Assembly (NCBI GenBank): GCA_964020085.1 | Contig: OZ026609.1 | Coordinates: 3,201,528 to 3,265,527, forward strand | Length of the DNA: 64,000 bases | Direction: 5' to 3' | Source: Micromussa lordhowensis | Lineage: Eukaryota; Cnidaria; Anthozoa; Scleractinia; Lobophylliidae | Shown: positions 23,284 to 34,369 of the stretch, piece after piece | Position numbering within the stretch: the stretch's first letter is position 1 | Layout: each line of letters begins with the position of its first letter | Translations under genes and position numbers: made by a program | The notes under the pieces: generated by a model | What the model saw: only the letters and a program-made list of their open reading frames with translations | The model's database searches: none | Told to the model about the DNA's origin: nothing

Positions 23284-24216
23284 ATGGAAAACTCCTCGGC
23301 CATCACAGAATACAAGAAGAACATTCAATTTCTCCTATGCACCGCCCATTCATCAGGAAAATATTGGGCGTTTCTTTCCGCTATAAGCGTTTTGTTTTCC
23401 ACTACTGCCATCTTTGGCAATACGCTGATTCTAATTGCGTTGCATAAGAAGTCTTCCCTTCATCCGCCATCGAAACTTCTGTACAGATGCCTCGCAACCA
23501 CTGATCTGTTAGTGGGTGTTATTTTAGATCCAAGCACTGCTCTATACCAAGCGCTCTTGGCGAAAGAAAACCGCTCAACTAATCTCTGTTTTTACTTTGC
23601 AACTATTGCTGCAGTTAGTTTCACCACTCTGTCGGCAGTTTCTTTGCTAACAATGACAGCAATAAGTGTGGACAGACTTCTCGCTCTGCTGTTGGGATTG
23701 AGATACAGACACGTTGTGACTTTGAGGCGAGTTCGAGCATTAGCTGCTTTCTTCTGGATGGTCAGCCTTGGTTTTGCTGTGCTGATGATTTGGGAATTTA
23801 CCATTGCAAAAATATATAACTACACATTGATATTAATATGTCTTTTTGGCTCACTCTTTTGTTATTTGAAAATCCTTTTCACGCTTGGCCATACCGCTCA
23901 AACTCAAGCACAGCAAGGACGGGGAGAGCCTAATGATGGAGGAATTCCCTTCAATATTGCAAGATACAGAAAAACAGTGGCTACTGCAATTTGGGTAGAA
24001 GTAACTTTGATGGCTTGTTATTTGCCATACAGTATAGTCATAGCTATAATTACTATTCAAGGATCATCTCCATTTCTTGATGTCATTTGGGAGTTAACGG
24101 TATGTCTTGTTTGTTTAAATTCATCTCTTAACCCAATTCTTTATTGCTGGAAGATCAAGGAAGTGAAACAAGAAGTAAAGAACACAATTAGGCAGTTTCT
24201 GTGTTTGACAAGCTAG
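23284..24216 (+). CDS. Intronless class A GPCR, cnidarian tandem family (intact, 310 aa)
   Basis: The single open frame starts at the ATG of MENSSAITEY, the family's usual N-terminus (NSS sequon). Landmarks are TM1 AIFGNTLILIAL, ICL1 SSLHPPSKLLY, TM2 LATTDLLVGVIL, TM3 ending SVDRLLALLLGLRY, a short Cys-free ECL2 before TM5 (TIAKIYNYTL), ICL3 rich in Gln (QTQAQQ) with the family block NIARYRKTVATAIW, TM6 ACYLPYSIV, TM7 NSSLNPILY, helix 8 CWKIKEVKQEV, and a tail with a possible palmitoylation Cys (FLCLTS). There is no frameshift or internal stop, so it is probably expressible. The receptor would act at the plasma membrane with unknown ligand. Its nearest relatives in the window are the pseudogenes at 17197, 21875 and 38193. 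Confidence 0.88.
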   Translation: MENSSAITEYKKNIQFLLCTAHSSGKYWAFLSAISVLFSTTAIFGNTLILIALHKKSSLHPPSKLLYRCLATTDLLVGVILDPSTALYQALLAKENRSTNLCFYFATIAAVSFTTLSAVSLLTMTAISVDRLLALLLGLRYRHVVTLRRVRALAAFFWMVSLGFAVLMIWEFTIAKIYNYTLILICLFGSLFCYLKILFTLGHTAQTQAQQGRGEPNDGGIPFNIARYRKTVATAIWVEVTLMACYLPYSIVIAIITIQGSSPFLDVIWELTVCLVCLNSSLNPILYCWKIKEVKQEVKNTIRQFLCLTS

Positions 24217-24229
24217 CTAGCTTTTTTAA

Positions 24230-24786
24230 AAAAAAAAATAACAATGATAATAATACATTAATGAATAACTATGAAAATTAGTTCCTATCCATTGTATTGA
24301 ACTAATAAAGATGTTTAATTTCACGTTTTTGTTGGGTTTGCTCCGTGGAAACTGGACGATTTGCATTAGTTGAAGGTTGTTTTTGATGACGAATTTCGAG
24401 TTCGCATTCCGACCGTAGAAAAAAGTTAGAATGAAACACGCATAAAGAAAGGTGCTCTAAAGGCCGGTCTGCGGTAACCTTAATCAAGCTTGTGCCTCTA
24501 TTGCTCTCTGGACGTTACGTCGTTCCTTACAATCGATGAGCTATGAAATTTCCCAATAGCAGGAAAAAAGGCCCGCTCGAATTTGTATTGTTACCATTTG
24601 TGCAGTATTATGAAAAGCCGGTGAGGCAAATTCAAAGACCAACAACACGTAAATTATACAGCGGCACTAGTACCAAACAAAGCCGACATATGTCGGTGTT
24701 TGTGTGATTATATGGCAGGCTATGGCTATGAGATAAGCCGGGAGAAAAGATATTCTCTCGGCTCATGGCAGCAGACTTAAACGGGA
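24230..24786. other. 3' flank of the 23284 GPCR
   Basis: An A-rich stretch immediately follows the receptor stop. No other gene or repeat was recognised up to the inverted foldback cluster. Confidence 0.35.
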
Positions 24787-25203
24787 CTCGATCGGCCAAT
24801 ATCCAGCCATCTTGACCTCACACTTGGTCAATAACCCATACTTATTATATGGCTAGCTCCGCGAGCGGGCAAGATGAATCAAATCCTGCGCTGTGATTGG
24901 CTACCCGAGCGTGCAAGATGGAGTCATCTTGCCCGCTCGGGACTACCCGCCTTGTCCCGCAAGAAAAATTTCCCCAAAAGCCCTATAATAAATCCTTTAT
25001 TGACCAAGCTTGTTCGGTCAAGATGGCTTGATATTGGCAGAGTTCCTTTTTTTTTGCGTGTTTATGGACCTCGACTCCTAAACACGCAAAGAAAGGAATT
25101 CGGCCAATATCAAGCCATCTTGACCGAACAAGCTTGGTCAATAACCCATACTTATTATATGGCTAGCTCCGCGAGCGGGCAAGATGAATCAAATCCTGCG
25201 CCG

Positions 25204-25234
<31 letters not shown>

Positions 25235-25385
25235 CAACTTGCCCGCTCGGGACTACCCGCCTTGTCCCGCAAGAAACATTTCCCCAAAAGCCATATAATA
25301 AATCCTTTATTGACCAAGCTTGTTCGATCAAGATGGCTTGATATTGGCCTCGTTCTTTTTCTGCGTGTTAATGGACACGCAAAAA

Positions 25386-25418
<33 letters not shown>

Positions 25419-25440
25419 ACACTTGGTCAGTAACCCATAC
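24787..25440 (-). mobile_element. Inverted cluster of foldback units (copy of 18.26-18.94 kb)
   Basis: Read on the minus strand this is a unit ending like B, the complete unit C, and the beginning of unit D of the 18.3-19.2 kb array. Unit C matches by eye through every region compared, including shared private changes (CTTGCACGCTCGG, TATAGGGCTTTT, TTTAGGAGTCGAGG). The outermost unit at the right end instead begins like unit A (GACCAAGTGTGAGG). Confidence 0.85.
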
Positions 25441-25444
25441 ATAT

Positions 25445-26505
25445 TGCCATGTTTTCCTTGAACATATGGCCTTTGTTAAAGAGACAGTAACTGTCAATAG
25501 GCCATTTTCGAGTTGCCTTTTGCCTCTGTGTCACATTGAGCCCACGTGCGAAACCATTCATATTAAAATGAGTTTCGCCTACAGGTTTATTTTCATGCAG
25601 ATCAAACATACTTTCATAAGAAAGGTTTTACATAAGGACTCTCTCTTTCTTTGTTTAGAACTAAGAAAGTCTCGTTATTTCACTTCTTTACAAGGTTGAC
25701 TTCAGCGGGCAAGTGAGAAAAAATTCCAAAAGTGTTCACCTTTTTATGCAGGAACGAAAAGCTTTTGTTTTAAAAGACGGGAACATATAAAATTTTCCAT
25801 CAAAGAGTGAAAACAAAACTTACTATCATTCAATGGTGCTTGTTTTCGTCTCTTTCATTGGCCGAGGATCCCCCACCTGACATGCAAATAACTGCATACA
25901 AATAATATTCTGCTCATGCGTAATTACAAGCAGGCTCCCGTGTGATTTAAAATGATAAAACAGTTATTGAGCCGCTACTAACAAAGGTATTTTGCTTAAC
26001 CTCGTTCAATAGTAGTAAGACGACAGCTAACAACGATATAAATACTCTGTGTTGATGCAACTTGTCCTTGTCATTGCCATCTGTGTTTGCCCCTTCTTAA
26101 ATTAATCTTTAATTTTATGCAATCTAGACAGATCTCCGTTTTCAAATTCTAAACACCTCAAATATGAGAAATCCTCTTTACGCTACAAAGAGGAAAAAAA
26201 TCCTGTCAGTTGAATGAAAACTGATATGACACTAAATTTAGCATCACTACAATTTTACGAATCCTAGGATTATAGGCAAATTTTTTTTTGAGTTTATATT
26301 ATCATATACCACATTGTCTCAAACATGTCAAAAACAATTTCTTCCTTATCTGTCAAAAGATTAGGCTTTCAGAATTTCATTTTTTATTGCAAGGTGTTTA
26401 AGCTTCGACATTAACAATCTTAAACTTGTAACGCAAGTGTTGAGGTAAATTTTGTTACGTCGTCACGGAGCACAGTGGGGATTAAAAATTACAGTCTAAC
26501 GGCCC
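25445..26505. other. Intergenic DNA between foldback cluster and DIRS element
   Basis: No gene or structured repeat was recognised. Confidence 0.35.
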
Positions 26506-26625
26506 CTATTTACTTCCGTCACCACACTGAGGGCTCACGCGAGATAGCATTGCGCCTGGGCGAACTCAAATATTGGTCCTAAAGGGAAGATGAAATTCGA
26601 TTTGTAAAGTCATAATTCGCAAAGA

Positions 26626-27718
26626 ATGCCTGGAAGTTCAACTAATGTTGAGCCAAAGGGCAAGAAAGTCAACTTAAGAAGGAGAAATAGGAATTCTCAA
26701 AACGAACGCATCGAGGCCAATGTCGAAGTTGTTGATGGCGCCGTTGGCGCCAAACGTGACTTACAAGAGTTGACCCCTTCGTTAAAACAAGGTTTGTCCA
26801 GGACTTAACTAAGACTATTGCGTAGTCTTGAAGACGCGGCGGGCGTAGAACAGGAGGAAACTCCTCAGACCGAGGATGCCCACGAGATCAGTGGGGAGCC
26901 CCCTGCGAAGAAGAAGAAGAAACATACCATAACTACAAGCTTCGAAGAGGCTGTAAAAAAGCTGACTGATTCAGCTGAGGTTCAGAAAACGCCTTCAAAT
27001 GAAGGAATATTTGAAGTTGTTAATAGCTTGAAGCAAGAGCTAAAGGAAGAGGAGATGGGGCCGCATGTTAATGCAGCGCTGGAAAATGTGGTTAATGCCT
27101 TGATCAAAGAGGCCCTGCATGAGGAGAAACCTCAGGAAAAGTTGAATAAGTATCACAGACCAGAGAACTGTGAGTAATTGACAAAAGTCCAAAGAAATCA
27201 ACCAAGAAGGGGTCATCTAACTCCAGCAGTTTGATCCCAAGATGTTACACTGCAAATAGTCAGACATCCATCTTCAAAGGAATGTGCCTTGACAAATATG
27301 ATCGACACATTTTTAGATCATATACTGTCGCTTCCAACGGGAAACGGCCTTTTACAACAGTCAACAGATGCTCTAGGCAAATGGTGAACTAAGCCAAAGA
27401 CTAAGAGAGTTGATTAAACCTGATCTGTATGGCGATAATAAACACCTTTGTTCTTCGTCGTTGGCAATCACCGACCAATTATTTGGCGATGATCTCCCTA
27501 AACAAGTGAAAGAGCTGACCGTGGTCATTCGTGTTGGTAAGAAAGTGTCAACGCAGAGAGGAAGATCAACGGCCAAGCCTGATTATCACAGGCTCAACGT
27601 TTATGCTCATGGCCATGGATGCCCAGGAAATCAACATTACAGAAAAAAAACGACTGCAAACATCCTTCAACCTTCAAGAGGAAGAAGGAGGGGAAGTCAA
27701 AATGATTCAGACTGCTAA
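26626..27718 (+). pseudogene. DIRS gag-like ORF remnants
   Basis: The frame from ATG 26626 continues through one TAA (26806-26808) to 27177. It includes an acidic region, a KKKKK basic patch and the ending NKYHRPENCE. A second piece (about 27385-27600) reads LIKPDLYGDNKHLCSS...FGDDLPKQVKELT, typical of the DIRS ORF1 C-terminal region in cnidarian elements. The pieces are separated by frameshifts. It would have encoded the particle or nucleic-acid-binding protein of the retroelement. Confidence 0.7.
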
Positions 27719-27789
27719 TAACTTTGATGTTGAGGTACGAAATATATGTCAGAGCAATCTATTGACATTATAGGTGGGCGACTGAACCA

Positions 27790-28320
27790 ATCTGTGATTT
27801 ATTCTCAAAGTTGGGTTCTATTTTACACCCGGTAAAGTCAGTCCTAAAGCCAGTTCGAGTGCTTCTATTTCTGGGATTTGTCTTGGACTCAGTTAATATG
27901 ACTGTCTCCCCAACGCAGTTAAAAATGTAGCACATTAGGGAAAGTTATAACAAAATGATGGAGCTCATAGAGTTACCAATCTGGAAACTAACAAGCTTTA
28001 TAGGACGTTCAGTAACCAGTTTTCCTGGCGTCTTATATGGACCACTTTTCTATTGACACCTTGAGATGGACAAAACTACTGCCTTAAGACAAAATAAAGG
28101 CAATTAGAATGCTGAAATGAGATTATCACAAGAGAGTGTTTCGGAGATAAAATGGTGGTATGACAACATACCGACCGTCAACTACCCCATATTATTAACT
28201 AATTCAAAGGTTGATGTAATCATTTATACTGACGCATCAACTAAATCAAAGATGCCGATAAAATAGGGGCTAGATGGTCAGATGAAGAGGCAAAACATCA
28301 CAAGCAGGCATTACAACCTA
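27790..28320 (+). pseudogene. DIRS reverse transcriptase C-terminus and RNase H remnant
   Basis: Broken frames read LLFLGFVLDSVNMTVSPTQL, then LTSFIGRSVTSFPGVLYGPL, IKWWYDNIPTVNYP and VIIYTDASTKS. These are the RT thumb and the start of RNase H (YTDAS catalytic Asp) of DIRS-type elements. In-frame stops are present and the RT palm with its YxDD motif is missing. Confidence 0.75.
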
Positions 28321-28329
28321 GTAAAGCTG

Positions 28330-29250
28330 TAAAGTTTCCATCATAAACAATATACAGCAAATCCATTTGGCGATTCTTATACCGAGTTGGAAGGCGTACA
28401 CAGCCTCTCGGGTGACTAGTATTAGTTGCAAACCACCCTTTCAAAGGTTGCTGAATCTGCTGGATAGGTTTCTTGGTAATTTTCTCATACAGATGATACG
28501 GAATGACTGTTGCCTCTGAACCTGTGTCTGCTTTGATTCCAACATCCTGTCCTCCAAACTGAATAGTTTCCAGGCTCTATCTGGATTTCTTGGCGTCCAA
28601 AACACTTCCAAGTTCAATAGATTCAAAACAGGTATGCACTTTCTGACTTGAACTCTGAGTGTGTTGCATTACATCAACTTGGGTGCCCCCTTTGACATTT
28701 GCTGGGCATACTTGGGCAAAATGACCTTCTTTTTTACACAGTTTTCCAAATGCTGGGCAGTGAGATGGTCGAGTAAATGGGTTCTTGTAACCTCAAAACT
28801 TACAGGAACGAGGAAGTTTCTTGTCCTGTTCGTTTAACTTATTAACAGGCTCAATTCCCATTGAATGTTCTGTTCCAGCACCTGCTGGTGTGCTAAACTT
28901 GTACTTTTGCACTTCTGCTACCTTAATAGTTCGACAGTAATCATGAGCCTTATGAGGGGTCAGGTCAGGTTTCTTTAGCAGTTCTCCTCTCAGCTCGTCA
29001 GACAGTACATCTCCCACAATTCGATCCCTTATTAGCGAATCTAGATCGCCAAAATCACACGTTATCGACAATCATTTCAATTCACCGACATAATTATCGA
29101 TCTTGTCTCCCCCTTTCTGGTTACGCTGATAAAACATTAACCTCTCATAGATCACATCCCTTGCTTCTTCGCAGAGTTGCTCAAATTTCTTGCATGCATC
29201 TGCATAGCGTTCCTTATGTTCTCCCTCGTTGCAAAAATGACTGTATTCCT
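28330..29250 (-). pseudogene. Ty3/Gypsy gag-protease fragment (inverted)
   Basis: On the minus strand, gag reads YERLMFYQRNQKGGDKIDNY then LIRDRIVGDVLSDELRGELL. A CCHC-type knuckle degraded at its first Cys follows (FGKLCKKEGHFAQVC), then an aspartic protease core GIKADTGSEATVIPYHLYEK. This is the gag-PR arrangement of K02A2.6-like Gypsy elements. Stops interrupt it. It lies inside the DIRS element and points opposite to the neighbouring Gypsy pol fragment. Confidence 0.8.
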
Positions 29251-30440
29251 CAATCTATGTGAATACCAAGGTTGTTTCATTGATAAACCTGGAAAACTTC
29301 CAAAATTCTGTAAATTTAAAGCATGATGTTCGAATTTGTATTGACCTCAGTGATCTTAACAAAGCGTTGAAACGTCACCACTATCCAATGGTTACTGTAG
29401 AAGAAGTTACTAACCACCTTACAAGTGCTAAGAGTTTCACTTCATTGATGCATGCAGTGGATACTTGCAGCTCCCTGTAGATGATGTGAGTTCCAAGCTT
29501 TTAACTTTTAACACTCCGTGGGGGCGATATCGATTTACAAGACTTACAAGACAGACTCTTTGAAGTGGTCCCTGTTGAATTTATAGTAGATGATCTCCTG
29601 GTGCATGGTAAAGACCAACGTCAAGTTGATGAGAAGATGAAAAGAGTGCTGGACAAGAGCAGAGAAGTTGAATTGAAGTTTAGCAATTCCTGCTGAAGGC
29701 TTAAAAAACGAATCCTGAGAAGATATCAGAGCTGTTAATGAAATGCCACCACCAGTAGACAAGAGAAGGTATCCTTCGCATACTAGGAACTGTCAATTAT
29801 TTGGACACGTTCATTGAACACAAGGCTGACATACAAGAGCCCATTTCACAATTTACGCAGAAAGATGCAGCATTTGTTTGGGAACAAACCCCATCAGGAG
29901 GTTTTCAACCATCTGAAATCTGTTATCACGAGTACGCCTACGCTCGCTTAGTTTGACAACACCAAGGAAACAGTGCTAAATGTAGACTTAAGTATCAAGG
30001 GCTTTGGTGCAGTGATCATGCAGAACGGAAAACCAGTTGCATTTGGATCCAAAACACTAACTACCTGCGAACATCGAGAGAGAGCTGCTTGCAATTTTCT
30101 GGGGAGCACAAAAGTTTCACACGTATGTGTATGGGCGTAGAGTGATAGTAGAAACAGATCACAAACCGCTGGAGTCAATCTTCCGCAGGCCTCTAAATGG
30201 TGCCCCTCCCAGGATGCTATTGAAACGGCTGACTAAGTATGATCTTGATGTACGGTATGTACCTGGAAAGCAAAATGTCATATCAGACTGTTTAAGCAGG
30301 TTTCCACTCAATGACGCTGAACAACCCACTAAGCCGGAAGATGTGGTATGGATCAATCTGATTGAAGAGCTCGGATTTGAATGCAGGATGAAGAAGCCAC
30401 AAGGCTCATTGAATCCTGTTAGATGGAAGATGTTGTAATA
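29250..30440 (+). pseudogene. Ty3/Gypsy pol fragment (RT and RNase H)
   Basis: RT motifs are DVRICIDLSDLNKALKRHHYP, VEEVTNHLTSAKSFTSL and FNTPWGRYRF. A degenerate continuation carries EFIVDDLLVHG, the place of the catalytic YxDD (here FIVDD). RNase H motifs include FGAVIMQNGKPVAFGSKTLT and, in a 103-codon open stretch, VIVETDHKPLESIF and LDVRYVPGKQNVISDCLSRF. Internal deletions join RT blocks out of frame. It is inactive. Confidence 0.82.
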
Positions 30441-30539
30441 CTACCCCCTACGGTTTAGGGTTCCCTGACCTTTAATGGACCATTTGATCGTTAAGTTTGT
30501 TGAGTTAATTTATCACTAAGTAGTCATAGAACAAGCTTA

Positions 30540-30975
30540 CGACACCCTTTCAGTTTAATTGCCAGATGTCTATAGAAGATACAGAGACGGATTACACAGA
30601 AAGCTTCATGATAGTTCCAATGTGGCCAATCCAAAGTTGGGACCCCTGACGTCTTCGCATGTTAGTGGATGTCCCAAGAGCACTAACGTCACATCAGACT
30701 GCCTTACAAATGCCAGGGATGAGACAAGACGTTCACCCCTCAATCAAACGGATTGTTTGCAGATTGTCTGGCAGTCCTAAAAGACACAGATTTTCTCAAA
30801 AGGCAACCTCTATTATCTTACAGTCCTGGAGGAAAGAAACTGCTGAGCATTACTCTTCCTCTTCATTGCGCTAGATTTTTTAGTGGATTTATTTGAGCGG
30901 GCGTTGGTTACAACAGCATTAACACTGCGAGATCCGCTCTATCCAGTGTCGTAAAACCTGTTGACGGGATACCGT
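30540..30975 (+). pseudogene. DIRS segment between RNase H and recombinase
   Basis: Frames read SWDPxxxxMLVDVPRAL, DVHPxxNQTDCLQIVWQS and LPLLSYSPGGKK, and end near GYNSINTARSAL, the start of the tyrosine recombinase N-terminal region. They match the DIRS order. Sequence between 30445 and 30540 is not assigned. Confidence 0.6.
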
Positions 30976-30977
30976 TT

Positions 30978-31358
30978 TATTATTACTTTTTTATTTGATT
31001 TGCCACACAGACAAAAATAGAATTAGAATACAATGGTTAATAAATTACACAAATTAATATTAAAGATTACAATGAAAATACAAAACTACAGTATTATTGA
31101 CACAATAATATTATGTATAAGGATAAAACAAAATGGCAAGGGAACCTAATAAAAACCACGGGGCTTGCCGGTAAGCTTAGGCTCCCCCTCAAGAAAAACC
31201 AGATGACTAACTTAGGTAATTAATGACTTAAGCCTTATTTGATGACAGAGTTAATAGTTGCCAATAATATATGCTTTAAATTTTGATGCAAGTGATGCGG
31301 AGCCCGAGATATCAGGTTAAAGAGAATTAAACAATTTAGGATCTCGATAGAATATGGA
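30978..31358 (-). mobile_element. LINE 3'-end fragment inserted in the DIRS recombinase
   Basis: The DIRS reading ...KPVDGIPF is interrupted after ACCGTTT and resumes at GGAGCACAAGAAAGAGT, with CGTTT on both sides as a short target duplication. The insert begins with TTTATTATTACTTTTTTATTTG, the complement of an A-rich 3' tail, and contains the block GGGCTTGCCGGTAAGCTTAG seen at the 3' ends of anthozoan LINEs (recognised from memory). It carries no coding sequence. Confidence 0.6.
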
Positions 31359-31359
31359 G

Positions 31360-32048
31360 CACGTTTGGAGCACAAGAAAGAGTAAAAAGGTTCTGCAAAG
31401 GAGTTTACGAAGCAAGACCCTCCAACTCAAGATATGCTGAGACATGAGATGCGAGTAAGATCCTGAACTACCTTAAGTCAATCTCTACCACAGCGTGCTG
31501 TCTTAAAGATCTGATAATAAAACTGGTCACCCTAATGTCACTAGTATCAGCTCAACGGGGGCAAACTATTTACTACTTGTCTTTGGAAGACATGGTACGT
31601 TGTTTGAGAAACTTCTGTGACTTTGATTATTTATACAAAACAATCTAAGCCGGGGTCTAAACCCACTGTTGCTCAGTTTGTAGCATACCCAGATAAACCC
31701 AACATTTGCATTGTTACTACATCGAAGGCCTATCTTGATCGCACCTCTACCTCACGTTGAGGTGTACAACAATTGTTAATTAGTTACTCCAAGCCTCTTA
31801 AACCGGTTGCTCGGGACACCATCAGTAGATGGGTCAAAACAGTCATGGAAAAATCTGGGATTGCTGCAAACCTTTTTAAGCCCCACAGGACTAGGGCTGC
31901 CGCAACGTATAAGGCATTGTTGAAATCTGACCCATTAGAGCATATCCTATCATTTACAGGGTGGAGCTCATGTGACACATTTGCCAAGTTTTATAAGAAG
32001 CCTGTTATCAATACCGATAGCTTCACTAACGTTTTGTTACAAGGTTAA
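31360..32048 (+). pseudogene. DIRS tyrosine recombinase (C-terminal domain readable)
   Basis: A broken N-terminal part reads RFCKGVYEARPSNSRYAET, then LIIKLVTLMSLVSAQRGQT. The open C-terminal part (31773-32048) contains PVARDTISRWVKTVMEK, the HxxR motif in FKPHRTRAAATYK, and the nucleophile Tyr context in FAKFYKKPV. Such recombinases integrate DIRS circular DNA without target duplications. Several stops lie upstream of 31773. Confidence 0.82.
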
Positions 32049-32359
32049 AGTCACTAAACTGGTTTGGCTATGAAATATGTTGTTTGAAGTTTGTTATTTT
32101 CTCCATGTGTGTAGCGTGCTTTGAACTCTCACATGAGTCCTCAGTGCGGTGACGGAATTGAATTTAAAAATTAAACGAGACTTACCTGTAAGTTGATGTT
32201 TGATTGTAGTTCTATTCGTCACCAAGTAATAAGGGATCACGTGCCCTCCCATGTTAGGCCTCCCCACATTTCGACAGGGAGTTTCTCCACTGCACTCATG
32301 GCAAGTGCTTTGAAAACTGAGTTCGCTATCTCGTGTAATCCCTCAGTACTTGGTGACCG

Positions 32360-33435
32360 ATTGGATTGCAATCAAACCTCGACGTACAGATAAGTCTCAA
32401 TCAATTTTTAAATTAAACGGCTACCCTCTTGGAAATGGATAGTGGCCTGTTAATAGAGGTAAAAACAATGGAAAAGCGCCCATCGGGATTTTGTGTTAAA
32501 GCATCATCCCATGATATTAAATTTAGTTGACATTTGATCTTATCTCAAAGCAATGACTACGAATGAAATTTTACCTCTAAAGAGTAATTTTAATGATTTT
32601 CTATTTTACATCCGCTAAAAGAATTTTTTAAAAAAAAATCGCGGCAATAAGCTAGCCGTACAGAAAAAGAGTAATTATTACTGCAATGCAGTTGCTATTA
32701 AATGATCGTTGGAGGTCTCAAGCATATACTGCAGCATTTCTTGAGCCATTAATATAACAAAAAAATACAAAGCTTTACTCACCAAATTTTCCCTAAATGA
32801 GCTTACGTTTTAATTTAATTTACAAAGTACAACCAACTTTTGATTGAATTTTTGCTGACATCGTCTCTTCCCTAAAATAAACGGCTAAGAAGCTGTCAGA
32901 TTATATCAAATTAAAAACCTCTTAGCAGACTTCAAATTGAAATTAAATAAAACTACTCTTGAACGAAATTATATCCTAGTCTTAATGTTAGCTTAAGTAA
33001 AATGTAATTACATTTTGAACTAACCTTCTATTACTTCATGCCCCGCTTCTTGTATAGATAGTTTTTGTAGATGTTCAAAGCCTCGTTTCTGGATTAAAAC
33101 TTCAAAACAATTCCATGCAGAATTGCAAATTCAACAGGGATATTTGGATCTTCATTTTTCTATTTAAAAATGACAGTTTTCTTTTATCGTGAGTTAGTTG
33201 TAAAATTTTGGTGTGTGGGAACTTTTACCACATGCCGCAAAGGAAGCTGTCTGTTACATCTTTAAACCATCGAGTCTCATCTTGAACTTGATTGTTTGTT
33301 TTTTCTTTACATGTGTCACTCTACGGTGAGTCTCACGTTTTTTTCCCTAAATTTAATTACAATTTAGCTGATATCCGATAGTAAAAGGTGTAGACGACTG
33401 TCGATCCTCAGAACCTTAACACACGGAGTTCCATT
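32360..33435. other. 5' flank of the 33445 GPCR, duplicated from or with 16.7-17.1 kb
   Basis: From about 33000 to 33440 the sequence matches the upstream region of the 16677 pseudogene in inverted orientation (AATGTAATTACATTTTGAAC..., CTTCAAAACAATT...). The part from 32360 to 33000 has no recognised feature. Confidence 0.55.
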
Positions 33436-33444
33436 CCATTGGCA

Positions 33445-34362
33445 ATGGAGAATTCTAACAAAACCATTCAGGTCCTGCTTTGCTCTGTCCATTTATCTGG
33501 AAAGCATCTACTTTTCTTTGCTGCAATTAACTATTTTTTCTCCATCACCGCTATCCTGGGAAATGCTGTAATCCTAGTTGCGCTGCATAAGGAGTCTTCC
33601 CTTCATCCGCCATCAAAACTACTGTACAGCTGCCTCGCAATCACCGATCTTCTTGCTGGAATTATTTCACAGCCAGTCATCGCTGTCTATTTTACGTTAA
33701 TAGGAATAGCAGAAGATAACTTGATTGACCTTTGTGTGTACTCCGCAAGCATTGCTGCCATCACTTTTACAATTCTAACTGCAGTGTCCATGTTAACAAC
33801 GGCTGCAATAAGTGTGGACAGACTTCTCGCTCTGCTGTTGGGATTGAGATACCGGCACGTCGTAACTTTGACGCGAGTTCGCGCGTTAGTTCTCTGTTTT
33901 TGGATTTCTAGCGCTGCTTTTACTGTGATTATGTTTAAGAAGTTCGCTATTTTAAAAATATACGGTTATGCTTTAAATTCACTGTGTCTGCTAGTCTCGG
34001 TCAGTTGTTATTCGAAAATAGTCTTCGCTCTTCGACATCATCAAGTTTCAATACAAGACCATGTTCACCAAGAACAGCAAAATGCAGAAATGGTACAGAA
34101 TGTGCAACAGTACAGAAAGACTGTATCTGCCGCAATGTGTATTGTATTGACATTAGTAGTATGTTATCTTCCGTACAGTATAGTTTTAGCGATAGTTACA
34201 ACTAACGGGTCCTCCCCATTTCTTCATGCAGTTTGGGTATTTGCAACAACTCTTGTTTGTTTAAACTCGTCTTTAAACCCGATTCTTTATTGCTGGAAGA
34301 TCAAAGAGGTGAGACATCAAGTAAAGAACACGATCAGACAGATGTTATGTTTCGCAAATTAA
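33445..34362 (+). CDS. Intronless class A GPCR, cnidarian tandem family (intact, 305 aa)
   Basis: The first ATG is at 33445 (MENSNKTIQVLL); the two codons before it are TTG GCA, so the shorter start is chosen. An NKT sequon lies at residue 5. Landmarks are TM1 AILGNAVILVAL, ICL1 SSLHPPSKLLY, TM2 LAITDLLAGII, TM3 ending SVDRLLALLLGLRY, a short ECL2, ICL3 with HHQVSIQDHVHQEQ and QQYRKTVSAAM, TM6 VCYLPYSIV, TM7 NSSLNPILY, helix 8 CWKIKEVRHQV and tail MLCFAN. No breaks are seen. ICL3 shares the IQDHVHQ motif with the truncated pseudogene at 16235 and a VQDHVHQ version with the receptor at 12709, separating this subgroup from the QAQQ-type receptors. The ligand is unknown. Confidence 0.88.
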   Translation: MENSNKTIQVLLCSVHLSGKHLLFFAAINYFFSITAILGNAVILVALHKESSLHPPSKLLYSCLAITDLLAGIISQPVIAVYFTLIGIAEDNLIDLCVYSASIAAITFTILTAVSMLTTAAISVDRLLALLLGLRYRHVVTLTRVRALVLCFWISSAAFTVIMFKKFAILKIYGYALNSLCLLVSVSCYSKIVFALRHHQVSIQDHVHQEQQNAEMVQNVQQYRKTVSAAMCIVLTLVVCYLPYSIVLAIVTTNGSSPFLHAVWVFATTLVCLNSSLNPILYCWKIKEVRHQVKNTIRQMLCFAN

Positions 34363-34369
34363 TTTTCAT

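Larger units (their letters stand above)
26510..32355 (+). mobile_element. Decayed DIRS-type tyrosine-recombinase retrotransposon, internally invaded
   Basis: Terminal segments are inverted relative to each other. The left end CCGTCACCACACTGAGGG...CACGCGAGATAGC is complementary to the right end ...GCTATCTCGTGTAATCCCTCAGTACTTGGTGACC near 32320-32355. Inside, in order, are gag-like frames (26626-27720), a reverse transcriptase C-terminus plus RNase H (27790-28320), and a tyrosine recombinase (about 30900-32048). This order and the split inverted termini are those of DIRS elements. Stops, frameshifts, loss of the RT N-terminus and two later insertions (28.33-30.45 kb and 30.98-31.36 kb) make it inactive. 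Confidence 0.85.
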
